64,000 nt of DNA from an uncultured Bacteroidales bacterium (GCA_937995875.1 CALKIW010000121.1:6916-70915); one strand, 5' to 3'. Numbered from the stretch's first letter, positions 1 through 9,772 are shown. The notes: generated by a model from the letters alone, not told the origin. A program made the numbers and translations.

Positions 1-3000
1 TGTTGAACATCAGGTTCTTGAATTGGTGGCTTTCATCGACAAAGAGGTGGTCAATGCCCATCATCTTGAAGTCCACGGCATCGTCCTTTCTCTCGGCAAT
101 GCTGTCCTGTATGTTCTGCAACTTCGCTTCAAGCGTCTGCTTGCGCTTCTCCAATCCTTTGAGCATACCACGGGAGATGTCCGCTCCCTGCATACGCAGG
201 ACTTCGAGGTTTTCCTCCACGGAGTCCATCTCCTTCTGCAGGATAGCCTCCTGTATTTCCAATGCCTGCGGTATCATGCCGAACTGCTCGTGCGTGAGGA
301 TGATGCAGTCCCAGTCATTGTTCTTGATGTCGTTGAAGATGCGCTGCCGGTTCTGCCTGCTGAAGTCGTTCTTGCCCGGATAGAGAATCCTCGCATTGGG
401 ATAAGCCTTGCGGAACGTGTCGGCAATGTCGAATACGTTTGCCTTCAGTCCGATAATCATCGGCTTGTTCGCCAACCCCAAGCGTTTCATCTCATAGGCT
501 GCCGTACACATGATGAGCGTCTTGCCCGCTCCCACCTCATGGTCGCAGATACCCCCGCCGTTGGTTTTGAGCATCCATACGGCATCCTTTTGGCTTTTAT
601 ATAGGTCGGCAATGCCTAACCGTTTGAGGTCAAGGTCGGGAAAAGTCTGGTGCGTGCCGTCGAAGTTGGGTCGCACAAAACAGTTGAAAAGCCGGTTGTA
701 ACGGTCGGAGAGCTGCTGCTTGAACGTGTCGGGTGTCCGTCCGAGCCAGTCGACAAAGCCCTGCCGTATCTCCTCAATCTTGGCATTCGCCATCTGTATG
801 GCGTGCCCGTCGCGCACCTTGATGGTCTTGATCTCTCCCGTAACCTTATCCGTCACCTCCTTGTTCTTGTTGATGTCGGGTATGGTGTTGTGCAGGGCGT
901 GCTTCAGGAGGTTGATGCCGTCATAGCGGCGGAACTCGCCCTGTACGGCATACTTGTGCCAGATATTGGCATTCGTATGGTCACAGACTATGGAATACTC
1001 GTCCATGTTGGAATGGTAGGACACGGAAATGTCCGTCTCAAAGAACTCCGAGGCGAACCTGCCGTAGACTTTGGCGGGTATCCATCGCTCACCGAGGTTG
1101 AAGTCAAGGTCTGCAAAAGGAATCGGTGTCGGCGTGGCGGCACGCAGGGCTGCAAGGCTCTGCTTCGCTTCCCCATGCTCCGGATGGTCCAAGAGCCAAG
1201 ACTCAATGCGCTCCGCCTTCTCTATCACGTTGCCCGAAATGAACTTGTCGGCTACCTCGTAGCCGTCCTCCTCCGGATTGTAGAAGATACGTCCCTCCAA
1301 GGCGGACAGCATATCACTTTCCTCCATGTCGGGAAGCAGGGAACTCATATAGTCAAGTTCTACCGTGCCGTACTTGTTGAGCGATGCGCCCAATGCCTCC
1401 ATCGGGTCTGCGGCAACGGACAGTTCGGTGGTGGCAAATGCCGTGGGATGGTCGAAGATGTCCGCCTTGATGTACTTGCCGTTCTCGGAGCGTTCCAGGA
1501 ACAGCATTTCCATACCCGTGGCATCCATTTTTATCACATCGGTGTTCGCCTTTTGGTTGAAATAGCCCCAGCGTAGGACATAGCCGTCATAAAGGCGGTT
1601 GAGCTTCTCACGTTCCTCCCTGTCCTCAGTTTGGTTGTTTGCCTCATAGTCATATAGACGATGGTAGCACTCCCTTATTTCTATATAGGCTTTCAGCCGT
1701 GAGATTTGCGCATAGGGCAAGTCCATCGGATTGAAGGTGGGATGCCGCTTCAAGTCTGAGAGAAAACCGATCTGTCCCTTCTGCACGACGATGGAGCCGT
1801 CCCTCAAATGGGCATCGGGTGATGAGAGAAAGGGACGGGGTGAGGCATCGAACTCCTTTTTTACCTCCGCTATGGGTTGCGGTTTGCGCTCTTCGGCTTC
1901 ATTCATGAAGTCAAAAAGAGACGGCTCACGGAAAGACGGAGAGGCGGTTCTCCTGTTGCTTCTGCCCCTGCCTCTGTGCCGTATTGCAACCGTGGGCTGT
2001 TTCGCCTTGCTTTCCTTGTTTCCCGCTGACGGCTGCTCCTTGGGAGCCTGCACCTGTGGTTTTCCGGTTTCCTTAATCTCATTGTTTATGCGGACAACCT
2101 CCTGCATCCACAAATTGTAATCCTCGGGGGCGAACAGGTACTGCTCGGTTGCCTGGGTATTATCCGCATTGTCCATTAACGGATGATGGTCCTCATCGAA
2201 ATAGACCGTCTGCCCGTTCATCTCCCGCGGGGATTCCACATCCGTGCGGATTTCCTTCGTTTCCTGCTCATACTGACGATGAAGGGTCAATGTGGGCACT
2301 CCTTCGGGGGCGGGTTCATAGGGAGCTTGGTCGGTTGCCTGCAAGGATTGCCCATCCACCTCTTCCTTGACTGGCTCATCCGTGTTTTTTACTTGAACTT
2401 CCTCTTGGAGTCCTTCCGTAGAAAGTTTCTCCTCCATTGGCTGAGCCTGAACTGTCGGCTCGGTTTTTTCCTTGATTTCCTTGACAATCGGCTCCTTGGT
2501 ATATCTCCCTTTTACGATTTCTTCCAATTCTGCTATCTCGTGCAGCTTCTTGGGTGTAAAGTACAAATCGCGTTCGATGCCCAATCCGTGTATCTTCACT
2601 TCCTCCATCTCATCGAGCGACATATTGCCCAGCTCCCAGCCGTAGCCCATCGTGACGGCACCGAAGCCGATGCGGGTCTTCGGGTCGTACTCCAAAAGAT
2701 AAGCCGTGTAAGCTCCCATCGGGAAGAAATAGCGTGCGTAGGCGACCTTGTCGCCTATCAGCCCCTTTTTCGTGCTGTACAGTTTGGGCAGTTGCTTCCT
2801 GATGCTGTCGGGCATCAGATTGTAAGCATTCTCGGTTTCCTTATCCTCCGTTGGCTTTTCTTCGGGTAAATCCACCGTTACACCGAGTCTGTGTAACTCC
2901 TTGGCAGCCTCGGCTTGTCGCTCTTCCTCCGTCATCGGTATGCCTGTCTCATAGAGCTTGCGGTCAAAGTGTTTTCCTACATCTTGCGAGAGTTGAATCC

Positions 3001-4138
3001 GAAGACTTTCCGCCATATCGTCAATGCCGCCATCGAAGTGATACTCCCACGCAGGTTTGCCGTAGGGGTCAGTACCCATCGTGCGCTCCGTAGCGATGGT
3101 GCGGTGGGCAATATCTTTCCATTCGCCCTCAAAGAGTGAGTTATGGTTAAAGGCAATGGAGAAGCCATCGCCCTTGGGAACGGAGGCGGTTTCTACAAAC
3201 TGCTGCTCGGTGCCTTCTCCGATTTCCTTTCCCGACTGCTTCTGCAGGACAATGAGGTCGCTGCCCACTTCCGTCCCTGCGTTTTCGGAGAACATACCCG
3301 ATGGCAGACGGAGAGCGGAGATAAGACGGCTGTTCTGCATCAGGTAACGGCGGATGGCCACGTTCTTGGGACTGTCCAATACGCCCTGCGAGGTGATGAA
3401 TGCGAGGAGTCCGCCCTCCTTGAGCGTGTCCAGCCCTTTCACGAAGAAATAGTTATGAATGGCTCGTGTGGACTCCCGTCTGAGAATGTCCTTGCCCTTG
3501 CTGTACTCACGGTCATAGACCATGAAATCGCCAAAGGGAATATTGCTCGTGATAAGGTCGTATTTGTCCTTATCCTCCAACTCTCCGATGGCTTCAAAGG
3601 GATCTTGGCGGACAAAGATGCTGCCTTGCCCGTAAGGATGCAGGGCTTGTGAGATACGGGCGGTAAGCAGGTCTTTCTCCATTGCATCGACCGTGCTTGC
3701 CTTCTTTGCAAATGTCTCGGCAAAGGCCCCCATGCCTGCCGACGGGTCTAAGCAGCGACGTATGGGTACATCTACAGAAGTGAGTGCATCGGAAATGGCG
3801 GCGACGATGCGGGTATCGGTATAGAAGGACGTGAGCACGCTTGCCTTGATGCTCTCCCAGTACCGCTTGGCGGTATTGGCATCGACGGCTTCGCGGTATA
3901 TCATCTGTTTGAGCCTTTGGGTCGGCTCGAAGAGCTGTTGCTCCGACCGGCTCCAATAGCGGAGGTCGTCGGGGCTGTCACATCGGTTCAGTACGCATTT
4001 CAAGCCACCGAAGCCCTGATAGCCGCGCAGTGTGGCTTTTTCTTCCTCGGTGGCTTCGCGGCGTTCCTTTTCCAGACGTAGCACCACACGGATGGCTTCC
4101 GTGTTGGCTGCCAAGACTGCTTTCTTATTGTATGCCAT
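1..4138 (-). CDS. Giant methylase-like / SNF2-type helicase of the ICE (C-terminus outside window)
   Basis: The reading frame opens at an ATG at 4138 (MAYNKKAVLAAN) and stays open for 1379 codons to the window edge, so the C-terminal part is missing. Around residue 128 is DPSAGMGAF, a SAM-binding motif I of N6-adenine methylases, and near residue 199 is NIPFGD, where such enzymes usually have NPPF/Y. After a low-complexity Glu/Pro/Gln linker (roughly residues 600-770) comes a helicase part with Walker A GAGKT near residue 1203 and DESH near 1366. This architecture is typical of the very large 'N-6 DNA methylase / DEAD helicase' proteins that sit beside topB in Bacteroidales conjugative elements. 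It lies downstream of topB on the same strand. The altered NPPF motif makes methylation activity doubtful; a role in DNA processing or anti-restriction is inference. Confidence 0.88.
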   Translation of the reverse strand, partial: MAYNKKAVLAANTEAIRVVLRLEKERREATEEEKATLRGYQGFGGLKCVLNRCDSPDDLRYWSRSEQQLFEPTQRLKQMIYREAVDANTAKRYWESIKASVLTSFYTDTRIVAAISDALTSVDVPIRRCLDPSAGMGAFAETFAKKASTVDAMEKDLLTARISQALHPYGQGSIFVRQDPFEAIGELEDKDKYDLITSNIPFGDFMVYDREYSKGKDILRRESTRAIHNYFFVKGLDTLKEGGLLAFITSQGVLDSPKNVAIRRYLMQNSRLISALRLPSGMFSENAGTEVGSDLIVLQKQSGKEIGEGTEQQFVETASVPKGDGFSIAFNHNSLFEGEWKDIAHRTIATERTMGTDPYGKPAWEYHFDGGIDDMAESLRIQLSQDVGKHFDRKLYETGIPMTEEERQAEAAKELHRLGVTVDLPEEKPTEDKETENAYNLMPDSIRKQLPKLYSTKKGLIGDKVAYARYFFPMGAYTAYLLEYDPKTRIGFGAVTMGYGWELGNMSLDEMEEVKIHGLGIERDLYFTPKKLHEIAELEEIVKGRYTKEPIVKEIKEKTEPTVQAQPMEEKLSTEGLQEEVQVKNTDEPVKEEVDGQSLQATDQAPYEPAPEGVPTLTLHRQYEQETKEIRTDVESPREMNGQTVYFDEDHHPLMDNADNTQATEQYLFAPEDYNLWMQEVVRINNEIKETGKPQVQAPKEQPSAGNKESKAKQPTVAIRHRGRGRSNRRTASPSFREPSLFDFMNEAEERKPQPIAEVKKEFDASPRPFLSSPDAHLRDGSIVVQKGQIGFLSDLKRHPTFNPMDLPYAQISRLKAYIEIRECYHRLYDYEANNQTEDREEREKLNRLYDGYVLRWGYFNQKANTDVIKMDATGMEMLFLERSENGKYIKADIFDHPTAFATTELSVAADPMEALGASLNKYGTVELDYMSSLLPDMEESDMLSALEGRIFYNPEEDGYEVADKFISGNVIEKAERIESWLLDHPEHGEAKQSLAALRAATPTPIPFADLDFNLGERWIPAKVYGRFASEFFETDISVSYHSNMDEYSIVCDHTNANIWHKYAVQGEFRRYDGINLLKHALHNTIPDINKNKEVTDKVTGEIKTIKVRDGHAIQMANAKIEEIRQGFVDWLGRTPDTFKQQLSDRYNRLFNCFVRPNFDGTHQTFPDLDLKRLGIADLYKSQKDAVWMLKTNGGGICDHEVGAGKTLIMCTAAYEMKRLGLANKPMIIGLKANVFDIADTFRKAYPNARILYPGKNDFSRQNRQRIFNDIKNNDWDCIILTHEQFGMIPQALEIQEAILQKEMDSVEENLEVLRMQGADISRGMLKGLEKRKQTLEAKLQNIQDSIAERKDDAVDFKMMGIDHLFVDESHQFKNLMFN

Positions 4139-4180
4139 ATTTATAATACTATTTTTTAGTAGGAAATGATGGTAGATGTA

Positions 4181-4242
4181 CCCCACTCGTGGGGTATCGT
4201 AAGGGGGCACTCGTGGGGTACGAGCATACCCCACGAGTGGGG
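4181..4242. repeat. Three copies of a near-palindrome between topB and the helicase gene
   Basis: The 126-bp gap between the topB stop and the helicase start holds CCCCACTCGTGGGGTA (4181-4196), CACTCGTGGGGTA (4208-4220) and the inverted TACCCCACGAGTGGGG (4227-4242). Each copy is almost self-complementary, and the outer copies can also pair with each other into a long stem. It could act as an attenuator or RNA-processing hairpin within the minus-strand operon, or as a protein-binding site. No U-tract follows on the minus strand, so a simple terminator is less likely. Confidence 0.6.
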
Positions 4243-4264
4243 TTCTTTCATGATGAGCTAAAGA

Positions 4265-6352
4265 CTATCTCCCTCTTTGTTTTCCTTTCCTGCTTTCAAA
4301 TTCAAAGGAAGTGGTGTAGTCTTCATTCAGGACAAGATGGGCGTTGAACTTCTTTCCAGCCTTGCTCGTCAGACCTTTGAGGACGGGCGTTCGTCCCGTA
4401 GTCAGCAAGTCCCGGATGTTGTCCTCTGTGAGAAGCGTACCGCAGACCTCACGGAAGACATGGAAATCGCAGCCCTCGTGTCTGCACTTGGCGATCTTGG
4501 CATAGATGCCCACGCTCTCACTGCCACACTTGGGACAACGGTAGATTGGGTAGGACTTCTGTTCGGAGGCAAGGGAGAGCAGTTCCTCGCAGATGGTGCC
4601 GACGTAGGAGTTGATGCCTTGCGCGAACTTTTCGGGCGGCATCTGTCCTGCTTCGATGGCGGCAAGTGTCAGTTCCCAGCTGCCCGTCATCTCTGCATTG
4701 GCGATTCGCTTGTCCTTGACAATCTCATAGACTGCCAAGCCTTTCTCTGTAGGGATGATGGATTTCCTGTCCCTGCGGATATAGTCACGGAGGATAAGCG
4801 TTTCGATGATATTGGCTCTTGTGGCGGGCGTGCCGATACCGCATTCTGCCATAGCCTTTTTACTCTCTGCATCTTCTACCTCTTTCCCTGCGTTCTCCAT
4901 AGCCGAGAGTAAGGTAGCCTCCGTATAGAGGGACTTCGGTTTGGTCTTATGCTCAGTTATCTCGGCTGAAACAAGTGGCAAAACCTCTCCCTCCGTCAAG
5001 TTGGGCAATGAAGGTAAAACCTGTTCATCGTCGTTTTTCTTTTCCTTTTTCTCTGCATCAGCAACCTGTTCTTTCTGCACGGCTTTCCAACCCAAGGAGA
5101 TTTGTCGACACGCTTTCCAAGTAAAGGTGTTGGTGCCGTCCGTGAACCGCACCTGCATATGCTCTTCCTCGGAGTCGGGAGAAAAGGCTTCGACAAAGCG
5201 GGTTACTACCATCTGATAGACGGGCACCTCGTCTGCCGATAAGCCCGACGGTGTTTCGCCCGTGGGGATGATGGCGTGGTGGTCGGTTATTTTATCGTTG
5301 TCCACCGAATGGCGGTTAAGCGGATTGGATAGCGTTTTACCTATCTTGCGGAGCAGGGCGGGTACTTCCTCAAAAACATCCTCGCTGATGTATCGGCTGC
5401 CTGTGCGGGGATAGGTCGTGATTTTCTTCTCATAGAGGCTCTGGGCTATCGAGAGGGTCTTGTCCGCTGAAAAGCCGTGGCGTCTGTTGGCTTCCTTCTG
5501 CAGGGCGGTAAGGTCGTACAAGAGTGGTGGTGCGGTATGCCCCACCTGTCTTGTGACCGACTCTGCTTTAAGCCGGCTCTGACTGCGAAGCGCAGCGAAG
5601 ACTGTCTGTGCCGATGCTTCATCCTCATAGTCAGTGTTGCCAATGGCTTTCAGCAACACGCCCTCTTTCTCCATGAGAGCGGAGAGTTTCCAATAGGGTA
5701 CGGAAGAAAAATCACGGTTCTCTATGTACCGACGGCAGACCATGGCAAGGGTTGGGGTCTGTACCCGTCCCAACGAATAGCCTCCCCTGCGGGCAATGGA
5801 CAGGGCACGGCTGGCATTGATGCCCACAAGCCAGTCGGCTTCGCTCCTTGACTTAGCGGAGTAATAGAGATTGTCGTAGCTGCTTCCCTGCTTGAGGTTG
5901 GAAAGTCCCTCACGGATGGCTTTGTCCGTGAGGGAGCTTATCCAAAGGCGGTCAAAGGGCTTTCGACAATTTAGATATTGGTAGATATAGCGAAAGATGA
6001 GTTCACCCTCCCGCCCTGCATCGGTGGCAACGATGATACGGTCTGCCTTGTCAAAGCAGGAACGTATCACCTTGAGTTGTTTGAGTGCCGCAGGATCTGA
6101 TACAAATTCCTTCTCCTTACGCACTTGTCGGACGATAAGCCGGAAGGGATTGGGACGGATGGGCAGGTCTTCGGCTTTGTAGGCGGAAAAGCCGTAGGCT
6201 TCGGGCATGGCAAGGGTGATGAGGTGTCCCATTGCCCATGTGACAAGATAGCCATTTCCTTCCAAGTATCCTTCCTGCTTGCTGTTTGCCCCAACGATGC
6301 GGGCAATGTCTCTGGCTACCGAGGGTTTCTCGGCGATAATACAAGTTGTCAT
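4265..6352 (-). CDS. topB: Type IA DNA topoisomerase (topoisomerase III)
   Basis: This 695-residue protein would relax or decatenate single-stranded DNA regions, a role suited to processing conjugating DNA. The start reads MTTCIIAEKPSVARDIA, with the TOPRIM glutamate (AEKP) at residue 8. The second TOPRIM motif DAGREGE lies near residues 111-117. The active-site tyrosine is in ITTYPRTGSRY, near residue 314. A single Cys4-type zinc ribbon (YRCPKCG ... CRHEGCDF) is at the C-terminus, followed by a short domain that recurs in ICE proteins (TGRTPVLKGL...GKKFNAHL). It lies 21 bp after the DUF3945 gene and upstream of the helicase on the same strand, so the three are probably one operon. Confidence 0.96.
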   Translation of the reverse strand: MTTCIIAEKPSVARDIARIVGANSKQEGYLEGNGYLVTWAMGHLITLAMPEAYGFSAYKAEDLPIRPNPFRLIVRQVRKEKEFVSDPAALKQLKVIRSCFDKADRIIVATDAGREGELIFRYIYQYLNCRKPFDRLWISSLTDKAIREGLSNLKQGSSYDNLYYSAKSRSEADWLVGINASRALSIARRGGYSLGRVQTPTLAMVCRRYIENRDFSSVPYWKLSALMEKEGVLLKAIGNTDYEDEASAQTVFAALRSQSRLKAESVTRQVGHTAPPLLYDLTALQKEANRRHGFSADKTLSIAQSLYEKKITTYPRTGSRYISEDVFEEVPALLRKIGKTLSNPLNRHSVDNDKITDHHAIIPTGETPSGLSADEVPVYQMVVTRFVEAFSPDSEEEHMQVRFTDGTNTFTWKACRQISLGWKAVQKEQVADAEKKEKKNDDEQVLPSLPNLTEGEVLPLVSAEITEHKTKPKSLYTEATLLSAMENAGKEVEDAESKKAMAECGIGTPATRANIIETLILRDYIRRDRKSIIPTEKGLAVYEIVKDKRIANAEMTGSWELTLAAIEAGQMPPEKFAQGINSYVGTICEELLSLASEQKSYPIYRCPKCGSESVGIYAKIAKCRHEGCDFHVFREVCGTLLTEDNIRDLLTTGRTPVLKGLTSKAGKKFNAHLVLNEDYTTSFEFESRKGKQRGR

Positions 6353-6373
6353 AGTCGGTAAAAGGATTAAGGG

Positions 6374-7771
6374 TTACATCCTGCGTCCACGGGATTTTTT
6401 CTGCTTGTTCTCGTCCTGCTTCTGCTTTTGGGCGGCAGTAGGCTGTGTCTGCCCTGTCTTCAACGGCTCTTTCACGTTCTTCGTGGCTTCGTTGGTCTTG
6501 CCGTGGTTATTGACCGTTACCTGTGTCTTGTGTTCCTCCGCCACGGCTTCCACCTTGCCGTTCTTCTGACTCTTGTCCGGGTTCCATTTATAAAAGCGCG
6601 GACGGTTCTGCTCCTTGTCCATGCGGACGTAGGCATTGAAGGATTGCCCCTGCTTGTCCACCATGCTCTTCAGATAGAGCGTGCGACCGCCGTCGAGTGC
6701 CTCGCGTTGTTTCTCAGAAAGTTCCAAGCCACAGAGCTTATGGGGTGCGCCCTGCTGCTGTGTCTGCTGCCGGCGTTCCTTGAAGCCACGGTTGTTGTCA
6801 AAGATGAACTCAATGCCCTTTCGCTCGGCATTGACCTGCAGGGTGGCATTGAAGGACTTGCCGCTCTTGGCAGTCATACCCTCCACCTTCACGGCTTTGC
6901 CCTCCACGAGATCTTTGTACTGCTGGTCGGAAAGTGTTACGCCCTTGATTTCCCTGGGGATGTTCACCCGGTCGGCTCGCAGGGCAATAAGTTCGTTGGT
7001 CTGCGGGTCGATGGAGACATAGGCGGCAAAAGGCTCTCCGTTCTTGGGTGTTACCTCTATGGTCTTGCCGAGGTTGCCTGTAGTGAGTAGTTGCTCCTTC
7101 TCTTCGGGCGAGAACTTGTAGCCCATATAGGGGAAGTCAAGCTGCGGCTCCTTGCGCAACGGATGGATAGCCAACCTGATGTTGCCCTCGCCGTCCGTGC
7201 GGAAGGCAAGGCGGGCATCGGTGTAGATGGTGGTGTCGCCCATCGGGATGGCAATCGTTATAAGATTGCTTTTCTGCCAGTTGAGCATATTTGTGAGTTC
7301 TCCGCTCTGCTCCAACTGCTCACGGGAAAGTCCGAGGCGGTCGAGTTGCTTCCAGTCCACTTTCTCCGGGTCGATGGCGGTGGTGTTCTTCTGCTGTGGC
7401 AGATAGTCCTCCAAGGGTACGCCAATCTCTGCCAGCTGCTGCTTGCTTTCGGGCTTCTCACGGCTTTGGAGCAGGGTGCGCAGGTTGTCCATGCCCTGTT
7501 CCACATTGCTTGCCACGACCTTGTACAGCCCGAAACGGGTAGGCTCATTGAACTGACGGAGGAAATTCTTCATGAAGTTCTCCAGGAGCCCCTCCTTGCT
7601 GTTGAACTTCAGAAATGCGGCTTGATTGGCTGCGGTGGCTTCGGTGGTCTTGAGGTTTCCCTTGTCGTCGATACCTGAAACTACGGAAAGTTTTCCTGTT
7701 TCTTTCTCGTTCTTTACCTCTGTGCGGTCTTCCAGGACTAGCACATAGTTGTCATTGCTGTTTGATTCCAT
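6374..7771 (-). CDS. DUF4099/DUF3945 conjugative-element protein
   Basis: A 465-residue soluble, charged protein with no signal peptide. The middle part (VDWKQLDRLGLSREQLEQSG, around residues 128-147) matches the DUF4099 type. It is followed by repeated DUF3945-like units of the form 'L(S/T)xxQ...L..G..V.(V/L)(E/K)GM..K.G..F(N/D)A..QV', which occur three times towards the C-terminus and again at the C-terminus of the neighbouring TopB. The tail is Lys/Gln-rich and ends KKSRGRRM. Such proteins sit next to topB in many Bacteroidales ICEs; their biochemical role is not known. The repeated module shared with TopB suggests a common nucleic-acid or partner-binding unit (inference). It is probably the first gene of the minus-strand operon. 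Confidence 0.85.
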   Translation of the reverse strand: MESNSNDNYVLVLEDRTEVKNEKETGKLSVVSGIDDKGNLKTTEATAANQAAFLKFNSKEGLLENFMKNFLRQFNEPTRFGLYKVVASNVEQGMDNLRTLLQSREKPESKQQLAEIGVPLEDYLPQQKNTTAIDPEKVDWKQLDRLGLSREQLEQSGELTNMLNWQKSNLITIAIPMGDTTIYTDARLAFRTDGEGNIRLAIHPLRKEPQLDFPYMGYKFSPEEKEQLLTTGNLGKTIEVTPKNGEPFAAYVSIDPQTNELIALRADRVNIPREIKGVTLSDQQYKDLVEGKAVKVEGMTAKSGKSFNATLQVNAERKGIEFIFDNNRGFKERRQQTQQQGAPHKLCGLELSEKQREALDGGRTLYLKSMVDKQGQSFNAYVRMDKEQNRPRFYKWNPDKSQKNGKVEAVAEEHKTQVTVNNHGKTNEATKNVKEPLKTGQTQPTAAQKQKQDENKQKKSRGRRM

Positions 7772-8395
7772 TGCTTGATAATTTTAATAGTGAATACTGT
7801 TATTAAGAGGCTAATTTACGGGTATAAATATAATGTGGAAAGAACTCAAGATATTAAAGGTGAAATAAGGAAATTATGGGAAGAATAGTTATGGATAATG
7901 TTTCCTTATTTTTTCTAAAGATTTCATTTCACTAGTATCGGTTCTTTTATGAACTGAATTCTTCTAATGACAAGAAAACAGAATCCTAATGATGTCCACT
8001 ATTATTCCAAAGTTTACTTTGGGGATATCCACCCAAACCAATTATCATTTCTTACAATAGCCGATAGCAAGGTTGACCATCTGTTTCTGTGAAGATATGA
8101 TTGGGGGCACTTTCCAACTATAGGCAACATAGTCTTTATACTGAGATAGCTGTTAACGGGTACGTACGGTCATGCAGAACACCAATTATTATGGTACAGA
8201 GGGCTGTTAAAAGTTAAAAAAGAAATACGCAAACTATTAAAACTATTACATCTATCGTCTTTACCGAAAAAAACAATAAATGATTTTGAAATTAAATAAA
8301 TTATATATAACTTTACAAACAGATAGCTGTAAAGTCAATTTGAAAAACAGAATACAGAGTAAACCGGAAACTATAATCTTAAAAAAATTACAACA
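7772..8395. other. 624-bp intergenic region between ICE backbone and cargo
   Basis: This gap separates the divergent minus-strand topB operon from the plus-strand cargo, so it should hold promoters for both. The only reading frame of note is a 41-codon plus-strand ORF (7967-8092, MTRKQNPNDVHYYSKV...), which I do not recognise and which has no clear ribosome-binding site; it may be the relic of an older gene. The rest is AT-rich (about 35% GC by eye) with no clear RNA gene. The left junction of the cargo probably lies here. Confidence 0.5.
8285..8315 (+). promoter_or_regulatory. Possible Bacteroidales promoter for the first peptide gene
   Basis: TTTG at 8285-8288 is followed, after 19 bases, by TAACTTTA at 8308-8315, close to the Bacteroidales -33 TTTG / -7 TAnnTTTG pattern. 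It lies about 80 bp ahead of the 8396 start codon, leaving an A-rich leader ending in a run of A and ACAACA before ATG. The -7 box ends in A rather than G, so this is tentative. Confidence 0.4.
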
Positions 8396-8710
8396 ATGAA
8401 AAAGAAAGTTTTATCATCAGTGTTTGCTATCATTGTAATAGCTTCGGCTGTATTTGTTTGCCACAAGACATTGAATGGCAAGACCACAGCCGCGGATCTT
8501 ATGCTTAATGAGGACATTGAGGCTATGGCCTTTGGAGAAAGTCTGGGTGGGTATAGTAATACACACATCCCTTGCTATGATGTCGTATATTACAATGGAA
8601 GTAATCAGACCATTCCTAATGGAGAGGTACAGGGCATATGCTGGAGTAATCCATATTCGAATAAGGCATGTCATTCTCATAGTTGTATGCTTTGCAATTC
8701 CCTACCATAA
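8396..8710 (+). CDS. NVEALA-type small exported peptide 1 (cysteine-rich tail)
   Basis: A 104-residue protein with a lysine start and one hydrophobic segment (MKKKVLSSVFAIIVIASAVF). Then comes HKTLNGKTTAADLMLNEDIEAMAFGE, written here only as the block at about residues 22-47, which matches the same block in the peptides at 12473 and 16779; IEAMA stands in for the family motif NVEALA. After this block the sequence is unrelated to the others and carries five cysteines (IPCYD, GICWS, KACHSHSCMLC). The conserved leader plus variable cysteine-rich tail looks like a precursor peptide, but cleavage is not shown. A beta-propeller lipoprotein gene follows 36 bp later. Function is unknown. Confidence 0.75.
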   Translation: MKKKVLSSVFAIIVIASAVFVCHKTLNGKTTAADLMLNEDIEAMAFGESLGGYSNTHIPCYDVVYYNGSNQTIPNGEVQGICWSNPYSNKACHSHSCMLCNSLP

Positions 8711-8746
8711 GGATAGAGAAAAGAAGATGCAGAAAATGTCGAAGAT

Positions 8747-9772
8747 ATGAAAAAAAACAACTATACTTACGCCGTTATTCTATCGCTCGTCCTACCGCTA
8801 TTGGCAACAGGATGTGGTAGCACGCGCTTGACAGACCCTGCTGCCACAGTTATCGATGCTGTTGACTATGACAGTCATGAAATAGACGACCGCAGCTTCA
8901 TCGCACGTACAAAAACCATGGAGCTGAAAATGAAAGATGGTGCTCTTCTTGCAGGAATACACGATATATGCGCTGATGAGCAGCAGCTCTACGTGCTTGA
9001 CCAGATGAAAACAATCACCTCGTTCAACATGCACACAGGCGTGCAGACCGCACGTATCGATAAGGTTGGACACGCTGCTGGAGAATATGTCAATCCAATG
9101 GCTATTACTTGCAGCAAAGATACGGTGTACGTACTGGACTTGTCGGATTTCAAGATTGTATGCTACAATACAAAGCTGCAATACCTACGGTCAATAAGAC
9201 TTCCAGGTGCCGCACTTGATTTTGCCAAAGTGTCAGATGGCTTTCTCCTCTTTAACCCAAATCCTTCAGAGCCACAAGTGATACACATAGACAATAATGG
9301 CAAATCGCTTGGAAGCTATCTTCCCGCCTCAACCTCATTAGATTTGATATTGAGCGACAAAGCATTTAGCGAAGGGGAAAATGGAAATGTGTACTTTATA
9401 GCTCCAGCCACCAATGCCATCTATCTGTGGCAGAATGGTGCACTGAATGAGGCCTTCAAACTAAATTTCGATAGTCAGGAGGTCGAGGCGGAGAGGAGTT
9501 CGGAAATTATCAAAAAACAAAAGGCCAACGTCATGAATGCCTTTGTCAGTCATAACTACGTAATGACTCTCTTTCTAGCCAAGTTTGTTACCTTTTCCAT
9601 TTATCGGCGTTCCACCGGGAAGACTGAGAGTGGACTCGTAAACATTTCAATCCCCTATCCTTTTTGGCCAAAAATATTACATGGAAATACGCTAATCGAC
9701 ATAGAAGAGACAAGCCCTTCAAAAACGCAAAAAACTGGTAATGTAGCGATTTTTTATGAGCTTCGTAAATAG
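8747..9772 (+). CDS. 6-bladed beta-propeller lipoprotein (BF3526-like) 1
   Basis: A 341-residue protein with a lipoprotein signal (LPLLATGCGS; lipobox cysteine near residue 23), so probably anchored in the envelope. The body has repeated blade-like segments: LLAGIHDICADEQQLYVLDQMKTI, then KVGHAAGEYVNPMAI (about residues 103-117), DTVYVLDLSDFKIVCYN and so on. The 'GxxGHxxGEYxxP' element recurs in the propellers at 13121 and 17207. This family is abundant in Bacteroidales next to NVEALA genes; its ligand is unknown. It lies just downstream of the peptide gene, so the two are probably co-transcribed. A role in binding or sensing the peptide is inference. Confidence 0.78.
   Translation: MKKNNYTYAVILSLVLPLLATGCGSTRLTDPAATVIDAVDYDSHEIDDRSFIARTKTMELKMKDGALLAGIHDICADEQQLYVLDQMKTITSFNMHTGVQTARIDKVGHAAGEYVNPMAITCSKDTVYVLDLSDFKIVCYNTKLQYLRSIRLPGAALDFAKVSDGFLLFNPNPSEPQVIHIDNNGKSLGSYLPASTSLDLILSDKAFSEGENGNVYFIAPATNAIYLWQNGALNEAFKLNFDSQEVEAERSSEIIKKQKANVMNAFVSHNYVMTLFLAKFVTFSIYRRSTGKTESGLVNISIPYPFWPKILHGNTLIDIEETSPSKTQKTGNVAIFYELRK

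Noticed and set aside
23..3347. Several long plus-strand frames opposite the helicase (for example 650-1576)
   Set aside because: They are antisense to a continuous 1379-codon frame with clear motifs and show no domain of their own.
7967..8092. 41-codon frame between backbone and cargo
   Set aside because: No ribosome-binding site and no recognised family; described under the intergenic region but not called as a gene.
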